Assembly (NCBI GenBank): GCA_046595995.1 | Contig: JBKJNB010000148.1 | Span: 1-64,000, forward strand | Length of the DNA: 64,000 nucleotides | Reading direction: 5' to 3' | Source of the DNA: JAWXBR01 sp046595995 | Lineage (GTDB): Bacteria; Bacteroidota; Ignavibacteria; Kapaibacteriales; Kapaibacteriaceae | Shown: one piece after another, positions 33,599 through 40,736 of the stretch | Layout of the letters: each line of letters begins with the position of its first letter | Numbering within the stretch: position 1 is the stretch's first letter | Translations under genes and position numbers: made by a program | Notes under the pieces: model-generated | The model's database searches: none | What the model saw: the letters and a program-made list of their open reading frames with translations, nothing else | What the model was told of the DNA's origin: nothing

Positions 33599-34825
33599 TT
33601 ATAATGACTCCAGAAAGCGAATCAATTCCTGACGTTCTTGCTCCGTAAGCGCTTGGTATCGACCCTTGCTTTGCGCCCCTTCCCCACCGTGCAGCATAAT
33701 AGCATCGTTTAGTGTGTGGGCACGTCCGTCATGCAGAAAGAAGCCCACGCCACCCTGCGATGCAGCTGACAGGCCTAGACCCCACAGCGGCGTTGTGCGC
33801 CATTCTGATGTTGTTGCCGTGCCTTCGGTGTACGCGTCGTCGAGTTCGGCGCCCATGTCGTGCAAGAGTAAATCTGAGTAAGGATGAAACGGCTGCTTGT
33901 CGAGTACCGCAAGTGCTGATGAGCCGGTAACCAGCGTTGGCACGTGGCACGATGCACAACCGATGGCCGAGAAGTGTGCCTCGCCTTTTTTTACGGTTGG
34001 GTTGTCGGAATCGCGGCGTTCAGGCGCGCGCAGCGTGCGCACGTAGAATGCAACGCGGTGCACGATGTTTGCGGTGACTTCGGGGTCGGCCGCATCGTCG
34101 CCGAAATTCGGACCCGCCTGTGAATTGTGTAGGTCGGTCATGAAGAAGTCTGACGTTACGCCCATGTCCTGCAGATAAGCTGTTGCTACTTGCTGTAGCA
34201 AATCGATTGCGCCCGCTTTACGGCCGAAACGTCCGATATACTTTCCGTTGTACGGCACGTGCGCGGGTACGGGGCTAAAGAAATCGGGCGGTTCGCTGTA
34301 ATTCGGTATGCCGCTAATGCCATCGGCGTTTGCGTCATCGGGGTCGGCCATTGCGAGAATCGTCGCATCGTCCACGGCTTCGAGGAAGCCGAGTCCTGCC
34401 ACAGACGGAGCCATAAGGCGTGAGACGCCGGTGGCACTGGCGGGGATGTTTTCTCCGACGTGACCCGAGACTGCTAGATGCTGAAGTTGGGGTCCGCCAG
34501 TTTCCGACATGTGGTCAAAACCCGTCGGCGTCATGCGTCCGTAGCGCGTTAGGAACGTCGACGGATGGCCTTTCCCATCTCCGGCATGGCAGCCTTCGCA
34601 AGATGAGGCCACAAAGATTGGACCCAACCCGTCGAGCCGAGCGAACACACGTCCAAACTCTTCATCGCCCTGGAAGTGGGCGGCCCGTTGCTCGACACTC
34701 AGGCCTGCTAGGGGTCCGACCAGCGTCGCGTCAGGCGCTGGTGCCTCAGGCGCAAACACGTCGCACGAAGCCAAAACAAGACTTAGAGACAGAATCGCCA
34801 CGATTTTTAAGATATTCATCACCAT
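33599..34825 (-). CDS. Di-heme oxidoreductase (DUF1111/DHOR family) lipoprotein
   Basis: 408 residues; ATG at 34825 or 34819. Signal with lipobox LASC (Cys about 21). Two haem c motifs: CEGCHAGDGKG (about residue 76) and CASCHVPTL (about 295). Family segments include PSVAGLGFLEAVDD, DPDDANADGISGIPNY, and the end TPLWGLGLSAA, FFLHDGRAHTLNDAIMLHGGEG, typical of PF06537. These are periplasmic relatives of diheme peroxidases of mostly unknown substrate. First gene of a three-gene operon with Rieske and porin; a perfect palindrome lies 27 bases upstream. Confidence 0.93.
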   Translation of the reverse strand: MVMNILKIVAILSLSLVLASCDVFAPEAPAPDATLVGPLAGLSVEQRAAHFQGDEEFGRVFARLDGLGPIFVASSCEGCHAGDGKGHPSTFLTRYGRMTPTGFDHMSETGGPQLQHLAVSGHVGENIPASATGVSRLMAPSVAGLGFLEAVDDATILAMADPDDANADGISGIPNYSEPPDFFSPVPAHVPYNGKYIGRFGRKAGAIDLLQQVATAYLQDMGVTSDFFMTDLHNSQAGPNFGDDAADPEVTANIVHRVAFYVRTLRAPERRDSDNPTVKKGEAHFSAIGCASCHVPTLVTGSSALAVLDKQPFHPYSDLLLHDMGAELDDAYTEGTATTSEWRTTPLWGLGLSAASQGGVGFFLHDGRAHTLNDAIMLHGGEGAQSKGRYQALTEQERQELIRFLESL

Positions 34826-34852
34826 TCACGATTTGTAGTTGACACAATATAC

Positions 34853-34870
34853 ATTTAGTCTCGACTAAAT
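34853..34870. promoter_or_regulatory. Operator-like palindrome between DHOR and DUF3098 genes
   Basis: Perfect 8-bp arms ATTTAGTC-TC-GACTAAAT. It lies 27 bases before the DHOR ATG and 11 bases upstream of the TACCTTTG box of the divergent operon, so one bound dimer could influence both directions. The TTTAG...CTAAA form recalls DtxR/MntR-type metal regulators, but that link is inference. Confidence 0.6.
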
Positions 34871-34881
34871 ATCCGATTTCG

Positions 34882-34889
34882 TACCTTTG
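34882..34889 (+). promoter_or_regulatory. Putative -7 box for the DUF3098-DUF1232-lysA operon
   Basis: TACCTTTG matches the Bacteroidota -7 consensus TAnnTTTG and lies 33 bases before the DUF3098 ATG. No TTTG is visible at -33; the ATTTAGTC palindrome occupies that position. Confidence 0.5.
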
Positions 34890-34922
34890 CATTCGAATTA
34901 CCTAAGTATTTCAGGCAACTTT

Positions 34923-35195
34923 ATGGCAACTCCAACATCGAAGTACTCGCGTGCGAACCTCAAGACAGCTAGCAAACGTCCGTCATGGGTACTACCGCTG
35001 ACGACGAAGAACTTTATCTATATCGGCGCCGGTATAGCTGTGCTGTTACTTGGCTTCGTGCTATTGTCGATGGGCATCTATACCAGCTGGGATAATCCTC
35101 TCTCGGTTAGTGTTGCGCCCGTCGTTCTTGTAATCGGTTATTGTGTGGTGATACCATGGGCTATAATGTGGCGTCCGAAGAACGAACAGAACTAA
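34923..35195 (+). CDS. DUF3098 small membrane protein
   Basis: 90 residues from MATPTSKYSRANLKTASK. A basic N-terminus is followed by two membrane helices (about 34-54 and 62-82), with the conserved KNFIYIGAGIAVLLLGFVLLS layout of DUF3098, a Bacteroidota-enriched family of unknown function that commonly lies near division and lipid genes. The next gene overlaps its 3' end by about 40 bases. Confidence 0.75.
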   Translation: MATPTSKYSRANLKTASKRPSWVLPLTTKNFIYIGAGIAVLLLGFVLLSMGIYTSWDNPLSVSVAPVVLVIGYCVVIPWAIMWRPKNEQN

Positions 35196-35593
35196 CAACA
35201 CCCGACGAGCATCGCCAGGCTCGTAGTGAAGAACGGCGTATTACTCGTGAGGAACAGCGTAGTACTCGTGAGGAACAGCGTGTACTTCATGATGTCGATC
35301 GAAAGCTTCGCAAGAAGTCGTTAATACGTGCGATCCCCGAGCTTCTCTTAAACGTCGGCACACTGTACAAAATGGTGCGCGATCGCACATTTCATTTAAC
35401 GTGGCCAACGCGCGGACTTATTATAGGCGGCCTCGCATACTTTCTGCTTCCAACTGATGCCACACCTGACTATTTGCCTGGTATTGGCTTCATTGATGAT
35501 ACGATCGTCGTTGGCTTAATCGTCAAACGACTAGCTTCCGAAATCGACCGTTACAAGCAGCATATAACGAGCTTCCTCGACGCCGCAGTCTAA
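35156..35593 (+). CDS. DUF1232 (YkvA-like) membrane protein
   Basis: 145 residues from MGYNVASEERTELTT; this start overlaps DUF3098 by 40 bases, and a GTG at 35168 is an alternative. The first 50 residues are highly charged and contain a tandem TREEQRS repeat; the C-terminal DUF1232 domain (about 85-130) has the signature YFLLPTDATPDYLPGIGFIDDTIVVGLI. The role of the family is unclear; it is often membrane-associated. Same operon as DUF3098 and lysA. Confidence 0.82.
   Translation: MGYNVASEERTELTTPDEHRQARSEERRITREEQRSTREEQRVLHDVDRKLRKKSLIRAIPELLLNVGTLYKMVRDRTFHLTWPTRGLIIGGLAYFLLPTDATPDYLPGIGFIDDTIVVGLIVKRLASEIDRYKQHITSFLDAAV
35242..35281 (+). repeat. 21-bp tandem duplication in the DUF1232 gene
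   Basis: The unit TACTCGTGAGGAACAGCGT plus two bases occurs at 35242-35262 and again from 35263, giving TREEQRS/TREEQRV in the charged N-terminal helix. In frame. Confidence 0.85.
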
Positions 35594-35613
35594 CAAGCCG
35601 TACTTTCGCCGTT

Positions 35614-36849
35614 ATGGAACTGATTAACGGCAGCTATTACATTGGGGGCATCCCCGTAGCAGACATCGTCGCATTGGCAGGCACACCTGTCTACGTTTAC
35701 GATTCTGCAATCATCGCACGCCAGGTTCGACGCCTGCAGAAGGCGTTTACTTCGAACCCCACGCGCATCATGTATGCGTGTAAGGCGCTCACGAACGTAA
35801 ACATCCTTCGTCTGCTCAAGGGGCTAGGAACGGGGCTAGACACGGTTAGCATACAAGAAGTACGCCTCGGTCTCGCAGCGGGTTTCCTCCCTTCGGAAAT
35901 TCTATACACGCCAAACATGGTGTCGTTCGAAGAATTACGCGAGGCGGTCGAGATAGGCGTGATTATAAACATCGATACTATTTCGGTACTCGAACGTTTC
36001 GGTCACGAATACGGCGATCGCGTTCCCGTATGTATTCGCGTGAATCCGCACATCATGGCAGGTGGCAATGAACGTATCAGCACCGGACACATCGATTCAA
36101 AGTTTGGTATCAGTATTCATCAGTTGAGGCACGTGCAGCGCATCGTGGCATCGCATGGCATGCATGTAAACGGATTGCACATGCACACGGGCAGTGATAT
36201 CCTCGACGCTGAGGTTTTTTTGCAAGGGGCTGAAATTTTATTCGAGACAGCCGCACTTTTCCCAGAGCTTCGCTTTCTGGACATGGGTTCCGGCTTCAAG
36301 GTTGCGTACAAACCTGATGACAACGCCACGGATATCGAAGACCTTGGTGAAAAGCTGTCAGCGCGAATTAGCGAATTCAATTCGACGCGTGCGAATCCCG
36401 TTGAAATCTGGTTTGAACCAGGCAAGTTCCTCGTAAGCGAAGCGGGCTATTTCTTAGCAACAGTAAACGTGCTTAAACAAACAACTGCGACAGTGTTTGC
36501 GGGCGTGAACTCCGGAATGAATCATCTCATTCGCCCGATGTTATACAATGCATACCACCACATTCTCAATACTAGCAATCCGAACGGCACACCTCGTATC
36601 TACACCGTCGTAGGATACATCTGCGAGACCGACACCTTCGGATGGGATAGAAAAATTGCCGAGGTTCACGAAGGCGACGTATTGTGCTTCCTGAATGCAG
36701 GGGCGTATGGCATAGCCATGGCATCGAATTATAACTCGCGATTACGTCCGGCCGAGGTGCTCGTACACAAAGGCAAAGCCCACATTATTCGTTCACGCGA
36801 AACAATCGAAGACATTACGCGCAACGAAATCGAAATACACCTAGACTAA
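35614..36849 (+). CDS. lysA: Diaminopimelate decarboxylase
   Basis: 411 residues, a fold-III PLP enzyme converting meso-diaminopimelate to lysine. Motifs: YACKALTN with the PLP Lys (about residue 56), HIDSKFGI, GLHMHTGSDI, DMGSGFKV (glycine loop), WFEPGKFLV and the late GYICETDTFG with the active-site Cys. Length is normal. It ends in a 4-base convergent overlap with the minus-strand beta-barrel gene (36846-36849). Third gene of the plus-strand operon starting at DUF3098. Confidence 0.96.
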   Translation: MELINGSYYIGGIPVADIVALAGTPVYVYDSAIIARQVRRLQKAFTSNPTRIMYACKALTNVNILRLLKGLGTGLDTVSIQEVRLGLAAGFLPSEILYTPNMVSFEELREAVEIGVIINIDTISVLERFGHEYGDRVPVCIRVNPHIMAGGNERISTGHIDSKFGISIHQLRHVQRIVASHGMHVNGLHMHTGSDILDAEVFLQGAEILFETAALFPELRFLDMGSGFKVAYKPDDNATDIEDLGEKLSARISEFNSTRANPVEIWFEPGKFLVSEAGYFLATVNVLKQTTATVFAGVNSGMNHLIRPMLYNAYHHILNTSNPNGTPRIYTVVGYICETDTFGWDRKIAEVHEGDVLCFLNAGAYGIAMASNYNSRLRPAEVLVHKGKAHIIRSRETIEDITRNEIEIHLD

Positions 36850-37730
36850 AAAACGACCGTTGCGCCAATACTGAACGTGTGCATGTTCAACGGAGCCTCT
36901 GTATTGAATGGCCAGTTCATGCGATTCGCGCGTAAAGCTTTGAAGGCTGCAGACACACCATTGCGAAGAAGGAAATACATAACGGGTGTTGCCAAAGGTG
37001 ACGCCTGAGCAATTTCCTTGACGAACCAGACCGTAAGTCCGTCGGCCACCGCTTCGATGGTGCCGCTTCCTAGCCAATACCAAAACATGTGCCGGGGATA
37101 GACCTGAGCCCATGTGTACTGTAGTTGTATACTAACCGGATCGGCAACGCGGAATTCGATTGCTGGCATCCATGCTTCGCCAAAACGAAGACTCGACCCG
37201 AACCGCGCAAGTGGCTGGTTCGTTGCGATAGCGAGTGAATCGCCGGCGGCGTTAAGGACGGTCCAGGAAAGTGCACTAGATCCGTGGAGGAAGGACACGC
37301 CTTCAATACCTGAACCAAATTTATAACCATATCCGTTGCGCGACGCGACACCAATTCGAAACGCATCAATCGACTCCGGTGAGATGCCCGAAGTAATCGC
37401 AACCACGTCCGCGCCCTTGTGATACGACATGATTATGCCGTCGGAGTGCGTTGAAGTAACTGCTGTCGCGCCGATCGTATTGGTGCGACGAAAGCCCAGG
37501 TCGATGCCAAAAGCAATCGCCTGCTCAACAGGCGCAGAGAGGTCCTTTCGTCCGAAGGAGGTAGTGCCTCCGAACAGACCGATTGCCGGACTTCTATCCA
37601 AGAGCTTGAACCTCTCAAGAGAAAGTTCACTTACGTCTTTATCCTTTTTCCGCTGTGTCGTATCCGGTTGTGCGGACGCAACAACGACCGTCATCGCCAT
37701 AACGACGAATAACAAATGTCTCCCCCTCAT
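36846..37730 (-). CDS. Predicted outer-membrane beta-barrel protein
   Basis: 294 residues: signal peptide cleaved after VVASAQ, a charged linker (RKKDKDVSELSLERF), then alternating polar/aromatic strands such as AIGLFGGTTSFGR, VSIQLQYTWAQVYPRHMFWYW, and a C-terminal strand TFSIGATVVF ending in Phe, the usual outer-membrane insertion signal. No specific family recognised. It starts 2 bases after the stop of the RsmI-like gene and is the last gene of the minus-strand run from 44322. Confidence 0.7.
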   Translation of the reverse strand: MRGRHLLFVVMAMTVVVASAQPDTTQRKKDKDVSELSLERFKLLDRSPAIGLFGGTTSFGRKDLSAPVEQAIAFGIDLGFRRTNTIGATAVTSTHSDGIIMSYHKGADVVAITSGISPESIDAFRIGVASRNGYGYKFGSGIEGVSFLHGSSALSWTVLNAAGDSLAIATNQPLARFGSSLRFGEAWMPAIEFRVADPVSIQLQYTWAQVYPRHMFWYWLGSGTIEAVADGLTVWFVKEIAQASPLATPVMYFLLRNGVSAAFKALRANRMNWPFNTEAPLNMHTFSIGATVVF

Positions 37731-37732
37731 GC

Positions 37733-39547
37733 CTAATCCTCCGATGCGTTTCCTGTAGGTGGCTTCTTCCGACGTGACCTGAGTTTCCGCTCCGTGGGTT
37801 TGTTCTGATCAGTGAAGTCTTTGCTAATGTATGTGTCGTTCGAGTAGACGCGTCCGCGTAAATCTTGCGGAGCTCGTCTGCGCGCGGGTGACGATCCCGT
37901 CTTGCCCCTTAGGCCTCGGCCGCCCCCTTTAGGAGCACCTCCGGCGCGACGTTGTCTGCGCTGCAGTGTGGGGTCGAGTGCGCTATAATTCGCGTCTGCA
38001 CGATTGAAGTTCGGTTCGCCGCCCTCGCCGCGAACATGACCTCCTTGTGGTCTACCGTGTGGTCGCCCCGAACCCTGCGGTCGTGCTCCGCCGCTCTGCG
38101 GTCGCCCTTGTCCGCCCCCATATGATCGGCCTTGACCTCCGCCAGGTGATCGGCCCTGGCCTCCGCCTTGTGATCGGCCCTGGCCTCCGCCAGATGGACG
38201 TCCGTGTGGACGCGACTGGCCGCCGCCGTAACCGCCGCCCTGACCCGATCTACCTCTACCCGGCTGAGGTCCGTCGCGACGCGGCTCGCGGTTATACGGA
38301 CGTGCCTCTTCTTGGCCTTCGGGGCGCGGGCCATGGCTATCTAGACCTGGTGCGTAGCTGTCAGGACGGGGGCCGCGATTATCCGAGCGTGGGCCGCCAG
38401 GACCTTCGCGGCGTGGGCCGCGGCTATCTGTGCGTGGGCCACCAGGACCTTCGCGGCGTGGGCCGCGGTTATCCGGACGTGGGCCGCCTGGACCTTGACC
38501 TTCACGGCGTGGGCCGCGGTTGTCTGGGCGTGGACCGCCAGGACCTTCGCGGCGTGGGCCGCGGTTGTCTGGGCGTGGGCCTCTGCCGCCTTGAGGGCGT
38601 GGACGTTGTTCTCGATTGGGATCGAATGGCCGTGGCGTGGGCGCATACCCATTTACGCCAGCATTGCTGTGTGGCTGTTCATCGTCGTAGTTGGCCCGGG
38701 GTGCTGGTTTGGGCCACGGTGCAGAAAGGTCTGGTCTTCCCGGGCGCCCTTGTGGCGGTTGCTGTCCGCCGGGTCCGCCCCGACGTTTTTTTCCACCACC
38801 ACGTCCTCGTCCGAATTCATTTGGCGTCATATCATCTATCGTTGCTGGTTGATTCGCGGCCGTGGTCCCCTGTATGCAGACCACGAACTCGCCTTTGAAT
38901 GGTTTTTCTGTGAATTTGGCCGACAGATCGGCAATCGTTCCGTAATGATGCGTTTCAGATACCATCGTGAGGTTGCAGCCCACGTAGGCGCGCCGCTCCG
39001 GCATGATGGCTGCGGCAGATGCCAATAGTTGTCGTAACCGGTAAGGGGCTTCAAGAAGGATGATCGTACGCGGTTCTGAAGCAAGCTGACGAAAATCTTC
39101 ACGTCGATCTTCCTCAACGCGGCGCACAAAGCCTGCAAACAGAAACGCGCCAGCGTCGAAGCCGCTGCGAACAACGGCGGTAAGGATACTCGATGCACCC
39201 GGGACAACTTCAATTCCTATGTCAAGGGCTAGGCAGCTCTGAATCAGGACTTGACCGGGGTCAGCTAACAGGGGTGTCCCCGCGTCGCTTACTAATGCAA
39301 CAACCGAGCCATTGCTAAGAAGATTTACTATTGATTGAACGTCGGATGGAGTTGAGTGCTCATTCAGAAAATGCAGGGGTTTCTGCAGATCTAATAACCG
39401 CAGCAGTCGCTGCCCTTCTCGCTCTTCCTCACAAACAACCACGTCTGCAACACCGAGAGCCTTGATGGCCCTGAGCGTGATATCGTCATCATTCCCAATC
39501 GGAATGGATACAACGAGAAGTCGACCAATCGGCGCGACGTTGTTCAT
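37733..39547 (-). CDS. rsmI: RsmI-like 16S rRNA methyltransferase with long Arg/Gly-rich tail
   Basis: 604 residues from ATG 39547. Residues 1 to about 228 form the tetrapyrrole-methylase-fold SAM domain of RsmI: LLVVSIPIGNDDDITLRAI, VVCEEEREGQRLL, SDAGTPLLADPG, VVPGASSILTAVVRSG, LLEAPYRL and FKGEFVVCIQG. RsmI 2'-O-methylates C1402 of 16S rRNA. The remaining about 375 residues are disordered, first proline/arginine repeats (GPRREGPGGPRPDNR many times), then GGGQGR-type repeats, ending in a basic KLRSRRKKPP. Normal RsmI is about 230-290 residues, so the tail more than doubles it and probably binds RNA. Strand asymmetry and repeats are obvious in the DNA. Confidence 0.88.
   Translation of the reverse strand: MNNVAPIGRLLVVSIPIGNDDDITLRAIKALGVADVVVCEEEREGQRLLRLLDLQKPLHFLNEHSTPSDVQSIVNLLSNGSVVALVSDAGTPLLADPGQVLIQSCLALDIGIEVVPGASSILTAVVRSGFDAGAFLFAGFVRRVEEDRREDFRQLASEPRTIILLEAPYRLRQLLASAAAIMPERRAYVGCNLTMVSETHHYGTIADLSAKFTEKPFKGEFVVCIQGTTAANQPATIDDMTPNEFGRGRGGGKKRRGGPGGQQPPQGRPGRPDLSAPWPKPAPRANYDDEQPHSNAGVNGYAPTPRPFDPNREQRPRPQGGRGPRPDNRGPRREGPGGPRPDNRGPRREGQGPGGPRPDNRGPRREGPGGPRTDSRGPRREGPGGPRSDNRGPRPDSYAPGLDSHGPRPEGQEEARPYNREPRRDGPQPGRGRSGQGGGYGGGQSRPHGRPSGGGQGRSQGGGQGRSPGGGQGRSYGGGQGRPQSGGARPQGSGRPHGRPQGGHVRGEGGEPNFNRADANYSALDPTLQRRQRRAGGAPKGGGRGLRGKTGSSPARRRAPQDLRGRVYSNDTYISKDFTDQNKPTERKLRSRRKKPPTGNASED
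38090..38640. repeat. Degenerate coding repeats of the RsmI-like tail
   Basis: Two blocks: units of about 24 nt encoding GGGQGR-S-like octets (about 38090-38240) and units of about 45-51 nt encoding the GPRREGPGGPRPDNR motif (about 38370-38600). They keep frame and differ by substitutions and small insertions, consistent with expansion by slippage or unequal crossing-over. Confidence 0.85.
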
Positions 39548-39571
39548 CAACTCAGCCCAAGATACGCACGA

Positions 39572-40213
39572 TCAGCTCTTCTTCCACTTGATCGTGCAGC
39601 CAATTGCTTTCGTAAATGTCGTTGCCGGCTTCGCGCTCCCGAGCAACGCTTCGATTGCTTTTTCCACGTATTTGATCTTCGAAGCATTTTCCTGATCTGG
39701 ATCGTCATCTATGGCACCGATATATTCGATAGAAAATCCACGCACATTTCGCTGTAGCACGTAGACGTGAGGCGTCTTTCGAGCACCGTATGCTTTGGCC
39801 ACGCTTTGCGTTTCATCAATGAGGTACGGGAACTTGAACTTCTTCTCCGCTACACGCTTCTGCATGTGTTCGCGCGAGTCTTCGGGAATGATGTTCGGAT
39901 CATTGGAATTAATGGCGACGACCGGGTATCCTGCCTTTGAATACTTTTCGTTGAGGGCGATAATGCGGTCTTCGTATTTAAGTGCGTACGGACACGTATT
40001 GCATGTGAAGACGAGGATAATGCCCTTGGCTTCAGCATAGCTGGCAAGGCCAACACGCTTGTCCTCGGAGTTCAAGAGTACGAAATCTGGTGCAGCATCA
40101 CCGACCTTCGCGCCTTCGGGCAAGTCGATGGCCAATGCTGGCATTAGACTTAGCGTTACTGCAAGCAGGAACGATACCATCGAAGGGTTGCGTGATCTGT
40201 TAGCGTGCATCAT
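39572..40213 (-). CDS. Redoxin/AhpC-TSA-type thioredoxin-fold protein, exported
   Basis: 213 residues with a signal peptide (MVSFLLAVTLSLMPALA; start could also be the Met at residue 12). The thioredoxin fold has GDAAPDFVLLNSEDKRVGL, then a CxxC in FTCNTCPYALKYED, and PYLIDETQSVAKAYGARKTPHVYVL with the cis-Pro. This matches exported redoxin proteins with a CNTCP motif seen across Bacteroidota and Cyanobacteria. Its ATG overlaps the TlpA-like stop as ATGA, making a two-gene redox pair. Confidence 0.88.
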   Translation of the reverse strand: MMHANRSRNPSMVSFLLAVTLSLMPALAIDLPEGAKVGDAAPDFVLLNSEDKRVGLASYAEAKGIILVFTCNTCPYALKYEDRIIALNEKYSKAGYPVVAINSNDPNIIPEDSREHMQKRVAEKKFKFPYLIDETQSVAKAYGARKTPHVYVLQRNVRGFSIEYIGAIDDDPDQENASKIKYVEKAIEALLGSAKPATTFTKAIGCTIKWKKS

Positions 40214-40689
40214 GGCTTTGTTGCGGACTTTATGAAATCGTCCAATGTGCGTTTCAGTTCATCGTACGTGAATTCCTGCTCGAAAAAACCCCTTTTGGCC
40301 CCCTTCACAATAAGCGTAGCAGGGATTGCACCGCTCCATGTCGAATCGATGCCGTCTACTCCAACCGGTGAGAGGAGCACAACCTCGGCGGTAATTCCTC
40401 GCTTTGCAATGAAAGGTTCCAACTTCGATTCGCGCTCTTTTTTTGCATCAACGCTTACAAGCAGCACTTTAACATTGTGCTTCGTTGCCTCCTCGCGCCA
40501 CAGCCGCTCGAAGTATGGCAGTTCGGCTACGCAAGGTTTGCACCACGTTGCCCAGAGGTTCACAACGAATGTTGTGTCCGATTCCTTGGCAAGACGTGCC
40601 TTCAAATCGTCGATGTTTACAACGTCTACCTGGGCACTCGCTACAATGGCGAAAAAGAAGTAGGCGACACTACCGCAGAACAGTCTCAT
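40210..40689 (-). CDS. TlpA-like thioredoxin-fold protein, exported
   Basis: 159 residues from MRLFCGSVAYFFFAIVASAQ (signal peptide); the longer upstream reading is out of the way of nuoL only with this start. Active site WCKPC in VNLWATWCKPCVAELPYFERLW and cis-Pro in GAIPATLIV. TlpA/ResA-type proteins reduce periplasmic disulfides, often for cytochrome c maturation. Coupled to the downstream redoxin gene by ATGA; 47 bases separate it from nuoL. Confidence 0.88.
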   Translation of the reverse strand: MRLFCGSVAYFFFAIVASAQVDVVNIDDLKARLAKESDTTFVVNLWATWCKPCVAELPYFERLWREEATKHNVKVLLVSVDAKKERESKLEPFIAKRGITAEVVLLSPVGVDGIDSTWSGAIPATLIVKGAKRGFFEQEFTYDELKRTLDDFIKSATKP

Positions 40690-40736
40690 GACCGACCGCA
40701 AGGATTGATTTTTGATTAACACTGTTACCGCGGACG

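Noticed and set aside
38370..38600. Regular repeats resembling a CRISPR array
   Set aside because: Units are degenerate, in frame with the RsmI-like tail, lack unique spacers of constant length and have no cas genes nearby.
38047..38898. A 283-residue plus-strand ORF rich in Arg, Val and Gly
   Set aside because: It is the antisense shadow of the repetitive, GC-rich tail of the RsmI-like gene; it has no recognisable domain and its codon use mirrors the opposite strand.
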